Below, in pieces: positions 12,930-24,307 of a stretch of DNA of 64,000 nucleotides (positions are counted from its first letter, which is position 1; each line of letters begins with the position of its first letter). Position numbers and translations under genes: made by a program. Origin of the DNA: Pseudorasbora parva (Eukaryota > Chordata > Actinopteri > Cypriniformes > Gobionidae); contig NC_090178.1 in the NCBI RefSeq assembly GCF_024679245.1, positions 4,425,702 through 4,489,701 of the forward strand. Direction: 5' to 3'. The notes under the pieces are model-generated. The model was not told the origin of the DNA. It was given only the letters and a program-made list of their open reading frames with translations, and did no database searches.

Positions 12930-13325
12930 CGCTGTCCTCTCTGTAGCAAACGAGACCATTTCCCAAGCTTCGGTCGGAGGACAGGAACTATCTTCGACAC
13001 AGATGAGCCAGGGCTATGGTGGGCGAGGGCGACATGGGCATTGGGCTGACATTAGTCCCCCAGTAGAGCCTCCAGAAGGGGTTATTTGCGGTCTGCCGGC
13101 TCGAAGGCTGCGGGCTGAGTAGATGCAAACAACGGCCACCCTGGTATGAAGGATCTTAATTGGCAAGTCCTCACAGGCGCTTCAATCCGATCCTTCCAGT
13201 GCCGCCTCAGCTTGGGCGAGGCCCAGACACGGCACACAATCCTCGTCTGCATCTAGAAAGTTGACGGACCCGGTGATATGGTCGAAAAACCTTATCACTC
13301 CGCCAGAATGCAAGAGGGGAGGTGT
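12930..13325 (-). pseudogene. Decayed ORF1/gag-like region of a retrotransposon
   Basis: Read on the minus strand, one frame runs from about 13320 down to about 12930 with only two or three stop codons. It encodes a short Cys-x2-Cys segment followed by an acidic and alanine-rich stretch, then a second cysteine with 'CEDLPIKILHTRVAV', and near the end 'WEMVSFATE'. This order resembles the ORF1 (gag-like) proteins of teleost DIRS- or Gypsy-type retrotransposons, from memory. The sequence upstream on that strand (13325-13500) carries a TATA-like 'ctatatag' and could be leader or LTR. No reverse transcriptase lies nearby, so this is an isolated, dead fragment. The element class is an inference. 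Confidence 0.5.
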
Positions 13326-13499
13326 TTACTCTACTCTAGTCGTGTGAAGAAGAAAGATTCTAAGATTTTCTGGCGCCCAATATCACCTATATAGTGGCTT
13401 AGCCAGCCAATCAGGCGAAAGCCAGGACGCCATTGGCTATTGCAAAGCAATCGAGTGATTCAATCAGGCTTCAGCATTTAGAGGAAAAGGGTTTCCCAT

Positions 13500-14656
13500 A
13501 CATTTAGTTTGATAAAAATCATTAAAGATTTCACAGTTAGAATATATGTGAACCGCGTCCTGAATATGGATGTGTTTACAAAAAGTATAAACTCAGTCAG
13601 GCGACAGAAGGCATGTAGCAGATTGTGTGGTTTTGATCAAGCTGGTCATTTCAAAGCCCTAGAAATTCATGTTTCAAGTATGAGGCGTTATATAAGTGTG
13701 ATTGTTAACATGCTCCAATCCACTAAACTCCTGATTTAGCGATAATTTCCAGCAGATCACAGGCCATAATGTGTGTTTCATGAATTTCCAGTGGTCGTAC
13801 GCATATATTAAGAGACATACACTCATAAAACATTCACAACTTCGTTTTTTTCTTGCAGACAAGCTGACTGTTTCTATTCATAACAGAGAGCGTCTGTCTG
13901 GGAATGCTCTACTATTAACCGTGCGTTTCAATTTGTTAGCGGTAAACCTTTGAATGCACGACTCGACTGCTCCTTGATAAACTCATTTGCATGAATTTGC
14001 TTTCTCCGAGTGACGCTGTTCTCACCCTGCAGTATGTTCAGTCGCCGGCTAGCCTCTCAGATCGCATCTGCGCGTCAAAAAAACCCATAATTTGCCATCC
14101 AATGGCATCAGCGTTCGCGCTATTCTTTGCAAATTCTCTGAGATTTAGAACAGGATGTTCCCTCTGTGTTATTCTGTCTGCGTTTCAAAGAAGCGCCCAG
14201 TGTCTTTTAGCTGGAGAAAGTGAGCTTTTCAAAGGGTATTATGCCTGGAAATATACAATGCTAATGTTATCTGCTGTGTATTTTTATCACGCTTTTGATA
14301 TGGGCTGCCACGCAAGAGGGTAATGAGATGAGGATCCGTGCTAGTGAATTTCAAGACAATCCTGATTTCTCCCCTCGAATCTATTATCATAATCTTCAAA
14401 GATGCTTGTCTAGTTCATTTTGCGCGTGACCCCAGCAAGTAGGTCACTGGATTTCCTGAAATGACTACAAATAAGAGACTCGTCATTAGGAAGTTAGACA
14501 GTGAGTGGACTGCAAATGACTTGAGAATTAAAGAGGAGTGACGGTCCATCCCAAAGCTTTGATCAAAAGCACTGCGATCCCCGCTGGTTTTGGGTCTGAT
14601 TCCCATCTGTGTTAGTTAAGTATTATTTATGTATAGTGTAAAAAGTGCACTCTGAA
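13500..14656. other. Single-copy DNA, candidate conserved non-coding block
   Basis: No repeats or termini are visible. The longest non-repeat open frame of the window (13991-14323, 110 codons, plus) lies here, but it has no domain, no clear codon bias and overlapping frames on both strands, so I do not call it a gene. Sequence quality (balanced composition, no decay) makes it a candidate for conserved non-coding DNA. Confidence 0.4.
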
Positions 14657-14793
14657 ATATGCTGGGTTGTTTCAACCCATGTTTGGGTCAAATATGGACA
14701 AACCCAACCATTGGTTTAAATTTTTTATTTAAACATGTAAAAGTGGGTTCGTCCATTTTTGACCTAAACATGGGTTAACACAACCCAACATAT
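14657..14793. mobile_element. Palindromic MITE, 137 bp
   Basis: Imperfect inverted repeat with arms of about 50 bp: 'atatgctgggttgtttcaac' at the left pairs with the reverse complement of the right end 'acacaacccaacatat'. The pairing is symmetrical about 14725. It is a foldback element of the 'TGGGTTG...CAACCCA' type, with no coding capacity. Confidence 0.85.
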
Positions 14794-14799
14794 TCTAGT

Positions 14800-15485
<686 letters not shown>

Positions 15486-15594
15486 GCATATTAATATACA
15501 GTATAGATAGTGCTGTCAAATCAATTATTCACATCTAACATAAAAGTTTGCGTTTACATTTGTGTGTAAATATTAATATACTAATATATATTTC

Positions 15595-15597
15595 CGT

Positions 15598-15658
<61 letters not shown>
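15595..15658. repeat. (GT)n microsatellite
   Basis: GT run of about 60 bp, immediately left of a dispersed repeat that is bounded on the other side by another GT run. Confidence 0.98.
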
Positions 15659-15660
<2 letters not shown>

Positions 15661-15946
15661 CCTGTTTATGTGGTTTATGAGGACACAAATTTGTATAACT
15701 ACATGGGTATTACACTGGTATTACACTATAAATGTGGTTTATGAGGACATATCAAATGTCCTCATAATTCAAATGGCCTTAAAAACATACTAAATGATGT
15801 TTTTTTGAGAAAGTAAAAATGCAGAATGTTTCCTGAGATGGGTAGGTTTAGGGGCAGGGGCAGTGTAAGGGGATAGAAAATACGGTTTGTACAGTATAGA
15901 AACCATTACGCCTATGGAGAGTCCCTGTAAACCACATAGACCAACA
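15659..15946 (+). repeat. Dispersed repeat flanked by GT arrays
   Basis: Contains 'tggtttatgaggaca' twice, its near-inverse 'tgtcctcataa', then 'gggtaggtttaggggcag' and 'ggagagtccctgtaaacc'. This ordered set of phrases is typical of a very common cyprinid interspersed repeat that ends in a GT-rich tail. No coding capacity. Family name not known to me. Confidence 0.7.
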
Positions 15947-16104
<158 letters not shown>

Positions 16105-16134
16105 TAAGTAACAAATATTGAATAAAGAATTCAA

Positions 16135-16306
16135 TTCATGAACATATGACTCATGATGACTTAATGATGAGCCAGCGATTAGTCTCAAATCATGACTCAT
16201 CACAAATCCTGTATATATATATATATGTATAGGATTTGTGATGGTTCATGATTTGAGACTAATTGCTGGCTCATCATTAAGTCATCATGAGTCATATGTT
16301 CATGAA
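16135..16306. mobile_element. Near-perfect 172-bp palindrome (foldback MITE)
   Basis: Left arm 16135-16210 and right arm 16231-16306 pair with only about three mismatches in 76 bp, centred on a 20-bp AT-rich loop that is itself nearly palindromic. Ends are 'ttcatgaacatatgac' and 'gtcatatgttcatgaa'. High arm identity suggests recent insertion or gene conversion between arms. It could equally fold as a long RNA hairpin if transcribed. Confidence 0.92.
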
Positions 16307-16309
16307 AAC

Positions 16310-17640
16310 ACGTCAAGTTATTACTCTCATCGCATTCAGTTCAGACTGCAAACTCAAACCAAATCATCATTTATCTTGAGACAGCCGGAGTACTTTAGTA
16401 CGGTACTTCATTAGAAACCACTGGTTAGAGCTGGATCTCAGTTTCAAACCCATTTTGCAAGTATACTAATTTCATACTGAATACTAAATAATATATTAGC
16501 AAACTTCCCTCAGTTGTTCACGAACAGCCCGAGGCTCCCGTTAGGAGGGCCGATGTGAATGTTTGCAAACTTAAAGTGCTTCAAGGTGAACACGAGCCGC
16601 AGAACTCGTCCCACTTTCAACACCGGCACGATTTCACATGATATTCCCAGTCGCACCGCGTGCAATTTTCACTCCGTGTCTTGATGACGGCCACGAGACT
16701 GTCTCCTTGTACCCCATGACTTTCACGGGCCTTTACAGATGAGCTGCTGGTGGAGATCAAGAGCCTCAGAGGGATAGAAAGGGTACGACTCGTATTGTTA
16801 GATGGCACGTCGTCCTGTGATATATAGGCCACGGCTGCACCACCTGGCCGAGCAGGAACGGCAATGTGCAGCGCTGCAGTTTCGTGTGGCCCTCTGGAAA
16901 ATTGCTGGCAAATAAAAAGATATTAGGAGGCTAATAAGGGGCTCTCGCTGTGTTCGTTTAGCTAAGTTTGCACACAGGAAAGTTGGTAACAAGGATGAAA
17001 TGCACACCTGGTTGTGGCTCGGTTCCTTGAGGATGTCAATGGCACATGGAGGATGATCGGAACAGCTGGAGGCCTATTTCAGCCCCGGGCATCACGGCGA
17101 TCCCCTCTGCTCTCTTCCATCGAGAGTCATTGTTTTATTCTGTCATTTATTCACTCAGCGGGTCGCCTAATCTAATACGATTTACGCCACTTACATTTTT
17201 CATACAGTCATATTAGCGGTTTAGTCCCGCCTGAGTGGAGCGAGTTGTGGACCTTGCTCAAGGGCAACTATGACACTCATTTTGCAGGTTCCTCTCACAG
17301 TTTTTGGCATTTTCTTCACTGCTTTTTTCCCCCTCGCTCTCCCTAGACAGCAGATAAGTCATGTTCAACCTCTCAGACGAGGCCGGTCCAAAAAGGCTTT
17401 TGAGCAATTTAACATATTAAAGCTTCACAAAATGTCGTTGACAGTTCGAGATTCTTGGAATCGCACATGCATTATTAACCGAATTCAATTAAGTCGCAGG
17501 TACAAAAGAATTTTATATCGCTCCTCTAGAGATCCGGAGATCTTCGTCTGAATGTCAGGGATCATCCAGAGAATTTCCCTATGGAGACTTCATTGATGTC
17601 TAACTTTTCATGAGCCTGTCATTGCTTTTCATTAAGAAAT
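16310..17640. other. Single-copy DNA, candidate conserved non-coding block
   Basis: Balanced, repeat-free sequence with no ORF over 93 codons and no recognised domain. Stretches such as 17130-17260 ('cctaatctaatacgattta', 'catattagcggtttag') are rich in TAAT cores. Cross-species conservation is plausible but not visible from one sequence. Confidence 0.4.
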
Positions 17641-17689
17641 ATTGTTTGATAGACAATATTTAAACAGAAAATATGTAATTACAATATGA

Positions 17690-18084
17690 TAGAGATATAT
17701 GGGGCTGTGAACAAGTAAGTGTACGCCATTGAGGGTTTCATTTGGTGATGGCTTTGAATAAGCGGAAAGGGCCATTTGTTGTGTGGATGTGTAATGTAGT
17801 ACACCCCCTGAATTCATCACTACATCAAATGGCTAAAATAGGAATCAAGTGCAAATTGGTAGAGTGTCCTTAAACCTAATATAAACTTCAATATTCTGGC
17901 TAAATTGTGCTGAAAATATTGGTATTAATATATTTTATTTTTGCATGCTTGGATAAACAATATTAAGTACTGACAGCATCTAATATGTAAACACTAAGTG
18001 ATATTCAGTGCTGTGTAAGTGCACACCATAAGGGGTTTAATAGATGTTACATTGGCATTCCACCAAGACAAAAGGCATTATAAC
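17690..18084. repeat. Host repeat units A and B (interrupted by the element at 18085)
   Basis: Two diverged units share 'gtaagtg(t/c)(a)c(g/a)c' with 'agggttt' and 'actgacagcatct'. The same series resumes at 20036, right of the TTAA element. The unit includes 'atcactacatcaaatggc', 'ggaatcaagtgcaaattg' and 'ggtagagtgtcc'. Confidence 0.6.
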
Positions 18085-18292
18085 TTAAAGGGCTGATGAA
18101 TTGAGAAATCAACTTTCCCTTGAGCTTTTGATGTATAAAAGATCATGGTAATATAAGAATATCTTGTAAGTTTCAGAGCTGTAAACTTCCTTGTTAGTCA
18201 AAGAAAAGCTTTTATAGACACCAGGCCCAGCAAACGGTCCTGTGCTTCATACTGACGTCTGTGCACGACGAAACACACACCTCTACAGTGCG

Positions 18293-19102
18293 TCTAATCC
18301 AGTAGCCCCGCCCACCGACTCATCTAATCCAGTAGTCCCGCCCACCGACTCATCTAATCCAGTAGCCCTGCCCACCGACTCATCTAATCCAGTAGCCCTG
18401 CCCACCGTCTCATCTAATCCAGTAGCCCCGCCCACCGACTCATCTAATCCAGTAGCCCCACCCACCGACTCATCTAATCCAGTAGCCCCGCCCACCGACT
18501 CATCTAATCCAGTAGCCCCGCCCACCGACTCATCTAATCCAGTAGCCCTGCCCACCGTCTCATCTAATCCAGTAGCCCCGCCCACCGACTCATCTAATCC
18601 AGTAGCCCCGCCCACCGACTCATCTAATCCAGTAGCCCCACCCACCGTCTCATCTAATCCAGTAGCCCCACCCACCGTCTCATCTAATCCAGTAGCCCCG
18701 CCCGCCGACTCATCTAATCCAGTAGCCTCGCCCACCGACTCATCTAATCCAGTAGCCCCGCCCACCGTCTCATCTAATCCAGCAGCCCCACCCACCGACT
18801 CATCTAATCCAGTAGCCCCACCCACCGTCTCATCTAATCCAGTAGCCCCGCCCACCGACTCATCTAATCCAGTAGCCCCGCCCAACGACTCATCTAATCC
18901 AGTAGCCCCACCCACCGACTCATCTAATCCAGCAGCCCCACCCACCGACTCATCTAATCCAGCAGCCCCACCCACCGACTCATCTAATCCAGTAGCCCCA
19001 CCCACCGACTCATCTAATCCAGCAGCCCCACCCACCGACTCATCTAATCCAGTAGCCCCGCCCACCGACTCATCTAATCCAGTAGCCCCGCCCACCGACT
19101 CA
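18293..19102. repeat. Minisatellite, exactly 27 units of 30 bp
   Basis: Unit 'tctaatccagtagccccg' + 'cccaccgactca'. The period is strictly 30 bp over 810 bp with only point substitutions (gact/gtct, ccg/cca/ctg, gtag/gcag). Because 30 is a multiple of 3, it leaves long open frames on both strands: plus 18242-19123 with SNPVAPPTDS repeats, minus with VGGATGLDES repeats. Each unit carries a CCCCGCCC GC box. The sequence flanking and forming the unit looks like normal internal sequence of the host transposon, so the array appears to have grown from within it. Translation is not supported by any independent sign. Confidence 0.97.
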
Positions 19103-19145
19103 TGGAGGGCTCGTGCTAGCTGATTAACAACAATAAATATGCAGA

Positions 19146-19370
19146 GGAAGATTAAGATATTGCGCTATTCCTGGTTGTGGAAGAACACAGTCACTGCATA
19201 AGCTTCCTTCTAATCATAATATTAGGAATGAGTGGTTGAACTTTATTTTTAATGGAGCTCCAGCTCACGTGGGGTAGACATGTTTAATTCAGTTCACTGC
19301 ATCGTTTGTGAACAAATCTCCGGTCGATGCTGGATTTGGATCCGAAAGGAATGGTGCAACACACCATGTG
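19146..19370 (+). pseudogene. Broken THAP-type zinc-finger exon in the TTAA element
   Basis: From 19161 the frame reads CAIPGCGRTQSLHKLP, giving the Cys-x4-Cys start of a C2CH THAP finger and the usual 'HKLP'. The invariant tryptophan follows in 'NEWLNFIF'. An in-frame TAG at 19275 comes next, then Cys at 19281 in 'CLIQFTASFVN', where a THAP domain has C-x2-H-F; here the zinc-binding His is Gln. The frame is otherwise open to about 19365, where 'accatgtgagtaaa' looks like a splice donor; 'aatatgcag' at about 19137-19145 could be the acceptor. THAP is a DNA-binding domain found in host regulators and in P-element and Kolobok-type transposon proteins. With one stop and a lost ligand this copy cannot make a working finger. 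Confidence 0.75.
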
Positions 19371-19501
19371 AGTAAAACGTGTTTTTATATGTAATAGTAT
19401 TGCATTGTTATAGATCGTTTTGCTTATGTGTACGTGTCTAACAGAGCATACCTTTAGCACGCTGGACACATATGGGCCAGGGCTCATAAAGCCGTTCAAT
19501 C

Positions 19502-19511
19502 TCTCTTTCTT

Positions 19512-19599
<88 letters not shown>
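19502..19599. repeat. (CT)n microsatellite
   Basis: Run of CT with a short CTTT start, about 98 bp, inside the TTAA element. Open frames of Leu-Ser and Arg-Glu strings here are artefacts. Confidence 0.99.
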
Positions 19600-19600
<1 letters not shown>

Positions 19601-20035
19601 AGCGCACAGCATGTGTATGTGTGTGTGCGCAGTTTGCGTTTATATCATCTTATCTTGCGGGCTATGTCTAATAAAAAAATAATAGTCTAATCAATCGCGG
19701 GTCGATGAGAAATAAATCATTGTGTTTGTTTGATAAAGACGTTTACAAGCCCTGCGGTTGAAGTAATCATTCCGGTTGGTGCTTCTCCCTCAATCTCTCT
19801 CCTTGGACTGGCAGCGGAGCTAAAGCTCATTAAATATGCAAATCTTATCCAATCCTAGCCGTGGGCGTTTACTTCCAAGTCTCCAGTGCTTCACGCCCAT
19901 CAAAACCCAGCGTTCAGGAGAGAGCCTCAAAACCAGTGTAGAAAATAACCTATTACTTATTAGTTATGATGTTTTTGAATGTAAAAACCACACGAACGCC
20001 ATTAGATGACCTCGGACAGTCCAGCTTGGATGGAC

Positions 20036-20600
20036 AACATTGAGCACTGACAGCATCTGTTAGTAAACAGTGAGAGAGACAGAGATGGTGCCGTGAAAAA
20101 GTAAGTGCAGCCCATAAGGGGTTTTATGGTGATTTATTTTATTTTATTTGTATTTTAGACAGCTTAAATAATACGAAATGTCCATACCTGTGGGGGGAAA
20201 ATTTACATTTATCACTACATTAAATACCTAAAATAAAAGAATCAAGTGCAAATTAGTAGAGCGTCATTGAATAGCATGCCGAACCTTATATAAACCGTAA
20301 TAAACTGGCTAACAATACGGCTTATAATGGCTAAAATAAAAATCAAATGCCAATTTGTATAGATCGTCATTAAAGAGGAAGCCGAACCTTATACAAACCT
20401 CAATAAACTGATCTGATGAATAAACTGGTTCACATATACTAAAACGTACATTCATAGTTACATTTTCACTGCATTTGACATACAAAAACTGTTCAAAGGT
20501 GCAGGAGAGTTTATTACCCAGAGCGGGACTCTGATTTACCAGTACATGACGGAGAAACTCAGAGAAAGACGTTTTTAATGGCAGATTTATGAATGAAATC
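20036..20600. repeat. Host repeat units resumed (partner of 17690-18084 and 7895-8050)
   Basis: Carries 'actgacagcatctgtt', 'gtaagtgcagcccataag', then two tandem diverged copies of 'aatcaagtgcaaattagtag' with 'ccgaaccttata(t/c)aaac' about 115 bp apart (20230s and 20345s), and finally 'taatggcagatttatgaatg'. It is the continuation of the repeat broken at 18085. Confidence 0.6.
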
Positions 20601-22138
20601 CAGATGGGACTAATAACAGTAAAGTCATTTGCAGTCTTTTATCGGTGAATGTAATTATCATCAGAGCTCAACAAGTGTGAAATACAAGTGAAACACTGTT
20701 GATTTTAAGATTTAACCGTTTAGAAATTGCACCGAAAATAATGAAACCATTTTAATGCATATGTAAATACATGTTCAACAAATGTGATGCAGCTTTTAAG
20801 AATATTAACAGGTTGTGAACATTACATTATGCATAAAAATCGTTTCCTTGTATAAGCTGTCCATGCGTTAATATTGTGCATATCAGCATCTGTCCAAACA
20901 TACAGAAATGTTTATGCACTTAACACATGTATAGCTCTTAGTGTATCTATGGCTGCTTCTCGCAGAGCTCTTTCCTAGTTTAATAACTGACTTGTTGTAA
21001 GTAAATGAAAATGATGGTTATTATTATATGATTTGCCTTTAATCTCAAGACTACAGCGCTGGGATGCATCAGTGATGCTGTAAGTCTCTCTCTGGTCATC
21101 ATCACACCATCACGGTGTCAGAGATGGAGGAGAGTATTCAGGCTGTAGAAACCAGCATCGATCCGCTGCCTGCAGACCGAAGCCAAAGCTGCTGACCGTG
21201 TGCAAATAAATGAACGGAGAGAGCCTCTCTCTGCCTCTCAATATTTCTCTGTTTGGAAAAAACATGAGGTCAGAATTATGCCGTTTGGTGTGCTTGCCTC
21301 TCCTGCTTTGCCTCCGGGCCTTTCTTATTCAGCAGGGTCGCAACATTGAGACTTGAAGAAGCGGCTCCCTATACAATTCATGAGTGTGTGAGTGTGAGTG
21401 TGTGAGTGTGAGAGGCATTGGCCTCGACCTACAGGGTGTTCAAGTGGACTTTGAATTGGAATGAGAGGAAGAGGACTTTCATTTGAGATGAAACTACCAG
21501 TAATAATAGACTTCTTTTTTTTCAAGTGTCCTCTGACTGACATGCATAACTGATTTTTAATTATTTTATTTCAGCTTTCTGCTTTTTTGTTGTTGTGTGC
21601 TGTCATTTAGAAACCCAACAAATGTCATCATTCATCAGTTTCAGTAAGAAACATTAGTCAGGCTGTCTCTATAATTATATAAGCCCGCTTTATGTTTTTT
21701 GGCTTTTTTTTTTTTTTTTTTTGAGGACTCTGCGGCAAAATATTAATAGCATTCTGGGAAAATGTCTATAATATGATATAAATGCCTATATCAACATATT
21801 GAATAGTGTTATGTTAATACATAATAGAATAATATATTATATCGAGAAAAAAATATGTAGTATATATTATCACAATTGTATAATAAATATAAAATATAAC
21901 ATAATCAATGACAATATGTCATATATAGTATAATTAGTATATTTGATGAAATAGTATATATATACATTTAAAATGTTATAAACATTTGTAATATAATTTA
22001 TATTATATAATAGAATAGTATTATATTTTATATATCAATTAAAACTATACATTATATACATAAATATATAAAAAAATTACATTATAACAAATTATCAAAT
22101 CAAAATCATTCATGAAAATATGTTTTCATTAAATATAT

Positions 22139-22140
<2 letters not shown>
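20600..22140. other. AT-rich single-copy DNA, no gene seen
   Basis: Includes a possible conserved block at about 21040-21340, a short GTGAGT-type repeat at 21378-21412, a 23-bp poly-T at about 21698-21722, and a very AT-rich stretch with many ATATA motifs to 22140. No ORF of interest. Confidence 0.4.
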
Positions 22141-22190
<50 letters not shown>

Positions 22191-22251
22191 ATTTAATGGA
22201 TTCAATATAATACTTTAAATGTCTATTATAAATTATAGAATATTGTATAAT

Positions 22252-22340
<89 letters not shown>
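22141..22340. repeat. (CA)n and (AT)n microsatellites
   Basis: CA run at about 22141-22190, then 65 bp of AT-rich spacer, then an AT run at about 22256-22340. Confidence 0.97.
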
Positions 22341-22341
<1 letters not shown>

Positions 22342-23302
22342 GAATAATAAATAAATATATAATTTGTATTATATAATAGAGTAGTATTATATTATATTGA
22401 ATATGTTCAATATATTGATATATACAAAAAAATTACATGCATAAAATAAAAAATGAATAAGATAAATATATAAAATATAATATTTAAATATGTATATTTA
22501 ATGAAAACTTTTACGCTAATTATATGGTATTATATAGGTATATTAAATTAGCATATTTAAAGAAAAATAAATACATAAAATATACATTATAAATGAAATA
22601 TAGATTTAAAATATCATTTATATTACATGAAATAATATGTAATAACGTGTGATGGTTTTTTGATTTCAGTTTTATTCTTGAATTTACGTTCTGCGTCCGG
22701 TTTTCCAGCTCAGTTCAGATTCAGTAACAGAGCCGAATTCTGCATGTCTATGGCACAGAACCCTGTTCTCCACACCTCCGCTCCCCTCTCCACTCTTCCC
22801 TCATTTTCTTTCACTTTTCCCATCTCTCGCCCCAAACAAACAACCAGCTGTTGCTTTGCATCTCGTGCTCATAGCCGTCCATTTTAAGCTCGTCCTGTGT
22901 CCTCCCATCACACTCCATCTTTGGCTTTTTCATCTGTCTTACAATCCCTTTCATCCTCTTTCTGCCATCTTTCTGTTCCTCCTCATCCTCATCCTCCTCT
23001 TCATCAGCGTCTGAACAGCAGGCGGGTGGGGTGGATTAAAGCTCAAGTTCATTGGGGTTTTTCTCTGGTCCCAAAACAGAGCCGTATAAAGCTGGGGGAT
23101 TTGCCTCAGACATTTCATCAGATATATGTTGGGATGCTTAAAGGGATCAATCACTCATGTATGAACACTGTGTCGTGATTTACTCATCCACACGTCGTTG
23201 AAAATCCACCTGACCTTTGCGACCTTCCTTCTGTCGTTGAGCATGCCACACTTTTATGATTGTATAAGAGAGCGAATGTTCATCTTTGAGTGACCGAACC
23301 CT
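22341..23302. other. AT-rich then single-copy DNA, no gene seen
   Basis: 22341-22640 is AT-rich filler. 22640-23300 is balanced, pyrimidine-rich on the plus strand (CCTC-type runs near 22930-23010), with overlapping short open frames on both strands and no domain. Confidence 0.4.
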
Positions 23303-24264
23303 TTAAAGCCGCACTTGGCAACTTTTGTTCCCCCTACAGTTGGGAAAAAATAATGTCCTCAACTACTGTCGTAAGCTCAGTCGTCCTACACCATGGGATG
23401 CCATCGCGCATGCATTTGTTGACATGACAGCCCTGATAACCCTGAACTAGTGATGCGCGGGTCGTCTCATAACCCGCGGACCCCGTATGTCTATTTAATG
23501 GTCGCGGGTGCGGGGCGGGTTGTAAAAATATATACAGTGGTGCGGTGCGGGCCAAATAACTTCATAAAAGCGTCCCGCGGGTTGGTGCAGCACTAACAGT
23601 TCCCCTGAACACTGCAGGAGCACAGGCGCGTGTGAAATGTCTTCACCCCAGGTACAGTCAGTGGCTTATGTTTCAGCATGTCATATTAATATAATTTCAT
23701 GGGTTTTATTTTTTTCAAACGCCAAATAATCGCGATGCTCACGTTTACAAGCCAGCGTCATTATAGTAGTCTATTGGTGACCGTTTTACAGAATCTATAT
23801 GATACTTCAGTTCAATGTTTGAGTGGTAGGTAATCACCGTAACAAGCAGGACAGCATCGGTCGGGCACGCCTCCTTCAGCTCACGCCGACGAGCAAACGC
23901 TGGTCACATGTTGATCCTCGTCCTGCCTTTAATCACATCACATTTTCGTTTCCTCTAATTGCTTTCCTTCAACAAAACCTTTTCTTTCTTATTTGTCTCT
24001 ACTGCTTCAGACATGACTATATTATCCGACGAACAAAGTTGGGCTCGCACGTCCGAATGTAAGGAAGTGTGTGTGTCGGTGGAAGTGACGTATATGCCGT
24101 AAAGCAGTCGAATTTTGTAGTTCTTTTTTTTCTCGGGTAAAAACGATACAGACCCCATCAGGCTATGGCAGACGTGTCACTCAACCTATTGTAAGTCGAT
24201 GTATCATCACAAGACTCTTGAAAATATATTATGAAGGTTGAAAAGTTACCTGGTGCTGCTTTAA
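23303..24264. mobile_element. TTAA-flanked element, 962 bp, with a nested insertion
   Basis: Ends are TTAAAGCCGCACTTGGCAAC at the left and 'aagttacctggtgctgc' + TTTAA at the right; reverse-complementing the right end gives TTAAAGCAGCACCAGGTAAC. Both ends sit on TTAA. The terminal motif is shared with the elements at 29967, 35676, 42608 and 49057. It is non-autonomous, with no transposase-like frame. A small hAT-like element sits inside. Confidence 0.82.
23448..23602. mobile_element. Small hAT-like insertion, candidate 8-bp target duplication
   Basis: Starts 'tagtgatgcgcgggtcg' and approaches its right end with 'gttggtgcagcacta', an inverted match of about 12 bp. The octamer 'ccctgaac' occurs on both sides (23440-23447 and 23603-23610), as expected for hAT target duplications. 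The right boundary could be about 10 bp shorter. It is rich in CG and cannot encode a protein. Confidence 0.65.
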
Positions 24265-24307
24265 ATGAGTCGGAGATGTGCAGTTTTATGATTGTAAGTG
24301 AGCACAT

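Larger units (their letters stand above)
18085..20030 (+). mobile_element. TTAA-type (Kolobok-like) non-autonomous element, about 1.95 kb
   Basis: The left end is TTAAAGGG followed by 'gaaatcaactttcccttgag', the same head as the fragment at 51425-51620. The right part (about 19740-20030: 'ctctctccttggactggcag', 'ttactccaag'-like cassette, 'aaccagtgtagaaaat') belongs, from memory, to the 3' half of the same family. The right terminus with its expected TTAA is missing: sequence passes into the host repeat at about 20030. Inside are a 30-bp minisatellite, a broken THAP exon and a CT array. TTAA flanks plus a THAP domain fit the Kolobok superfamily; that assignment is inference. Confidence 0.65.

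Noticed and set aside
13991..14323. 110-codon open frame as a small gene
   Set aside because: No domain, no splice or promoter context, and overlapping open frames on the other strand; a frame of this length is expected by chance in 64 kb.
18242..19123. 293-codon frame with SNPVAPPTDS repeats as a possible secreted or mucin-like protein
   Set aside because: The 30-bp unit leaves several frames open on both strands, there is no unique coding sequence around it beyond about 16 codons, and it lies in a transposon.
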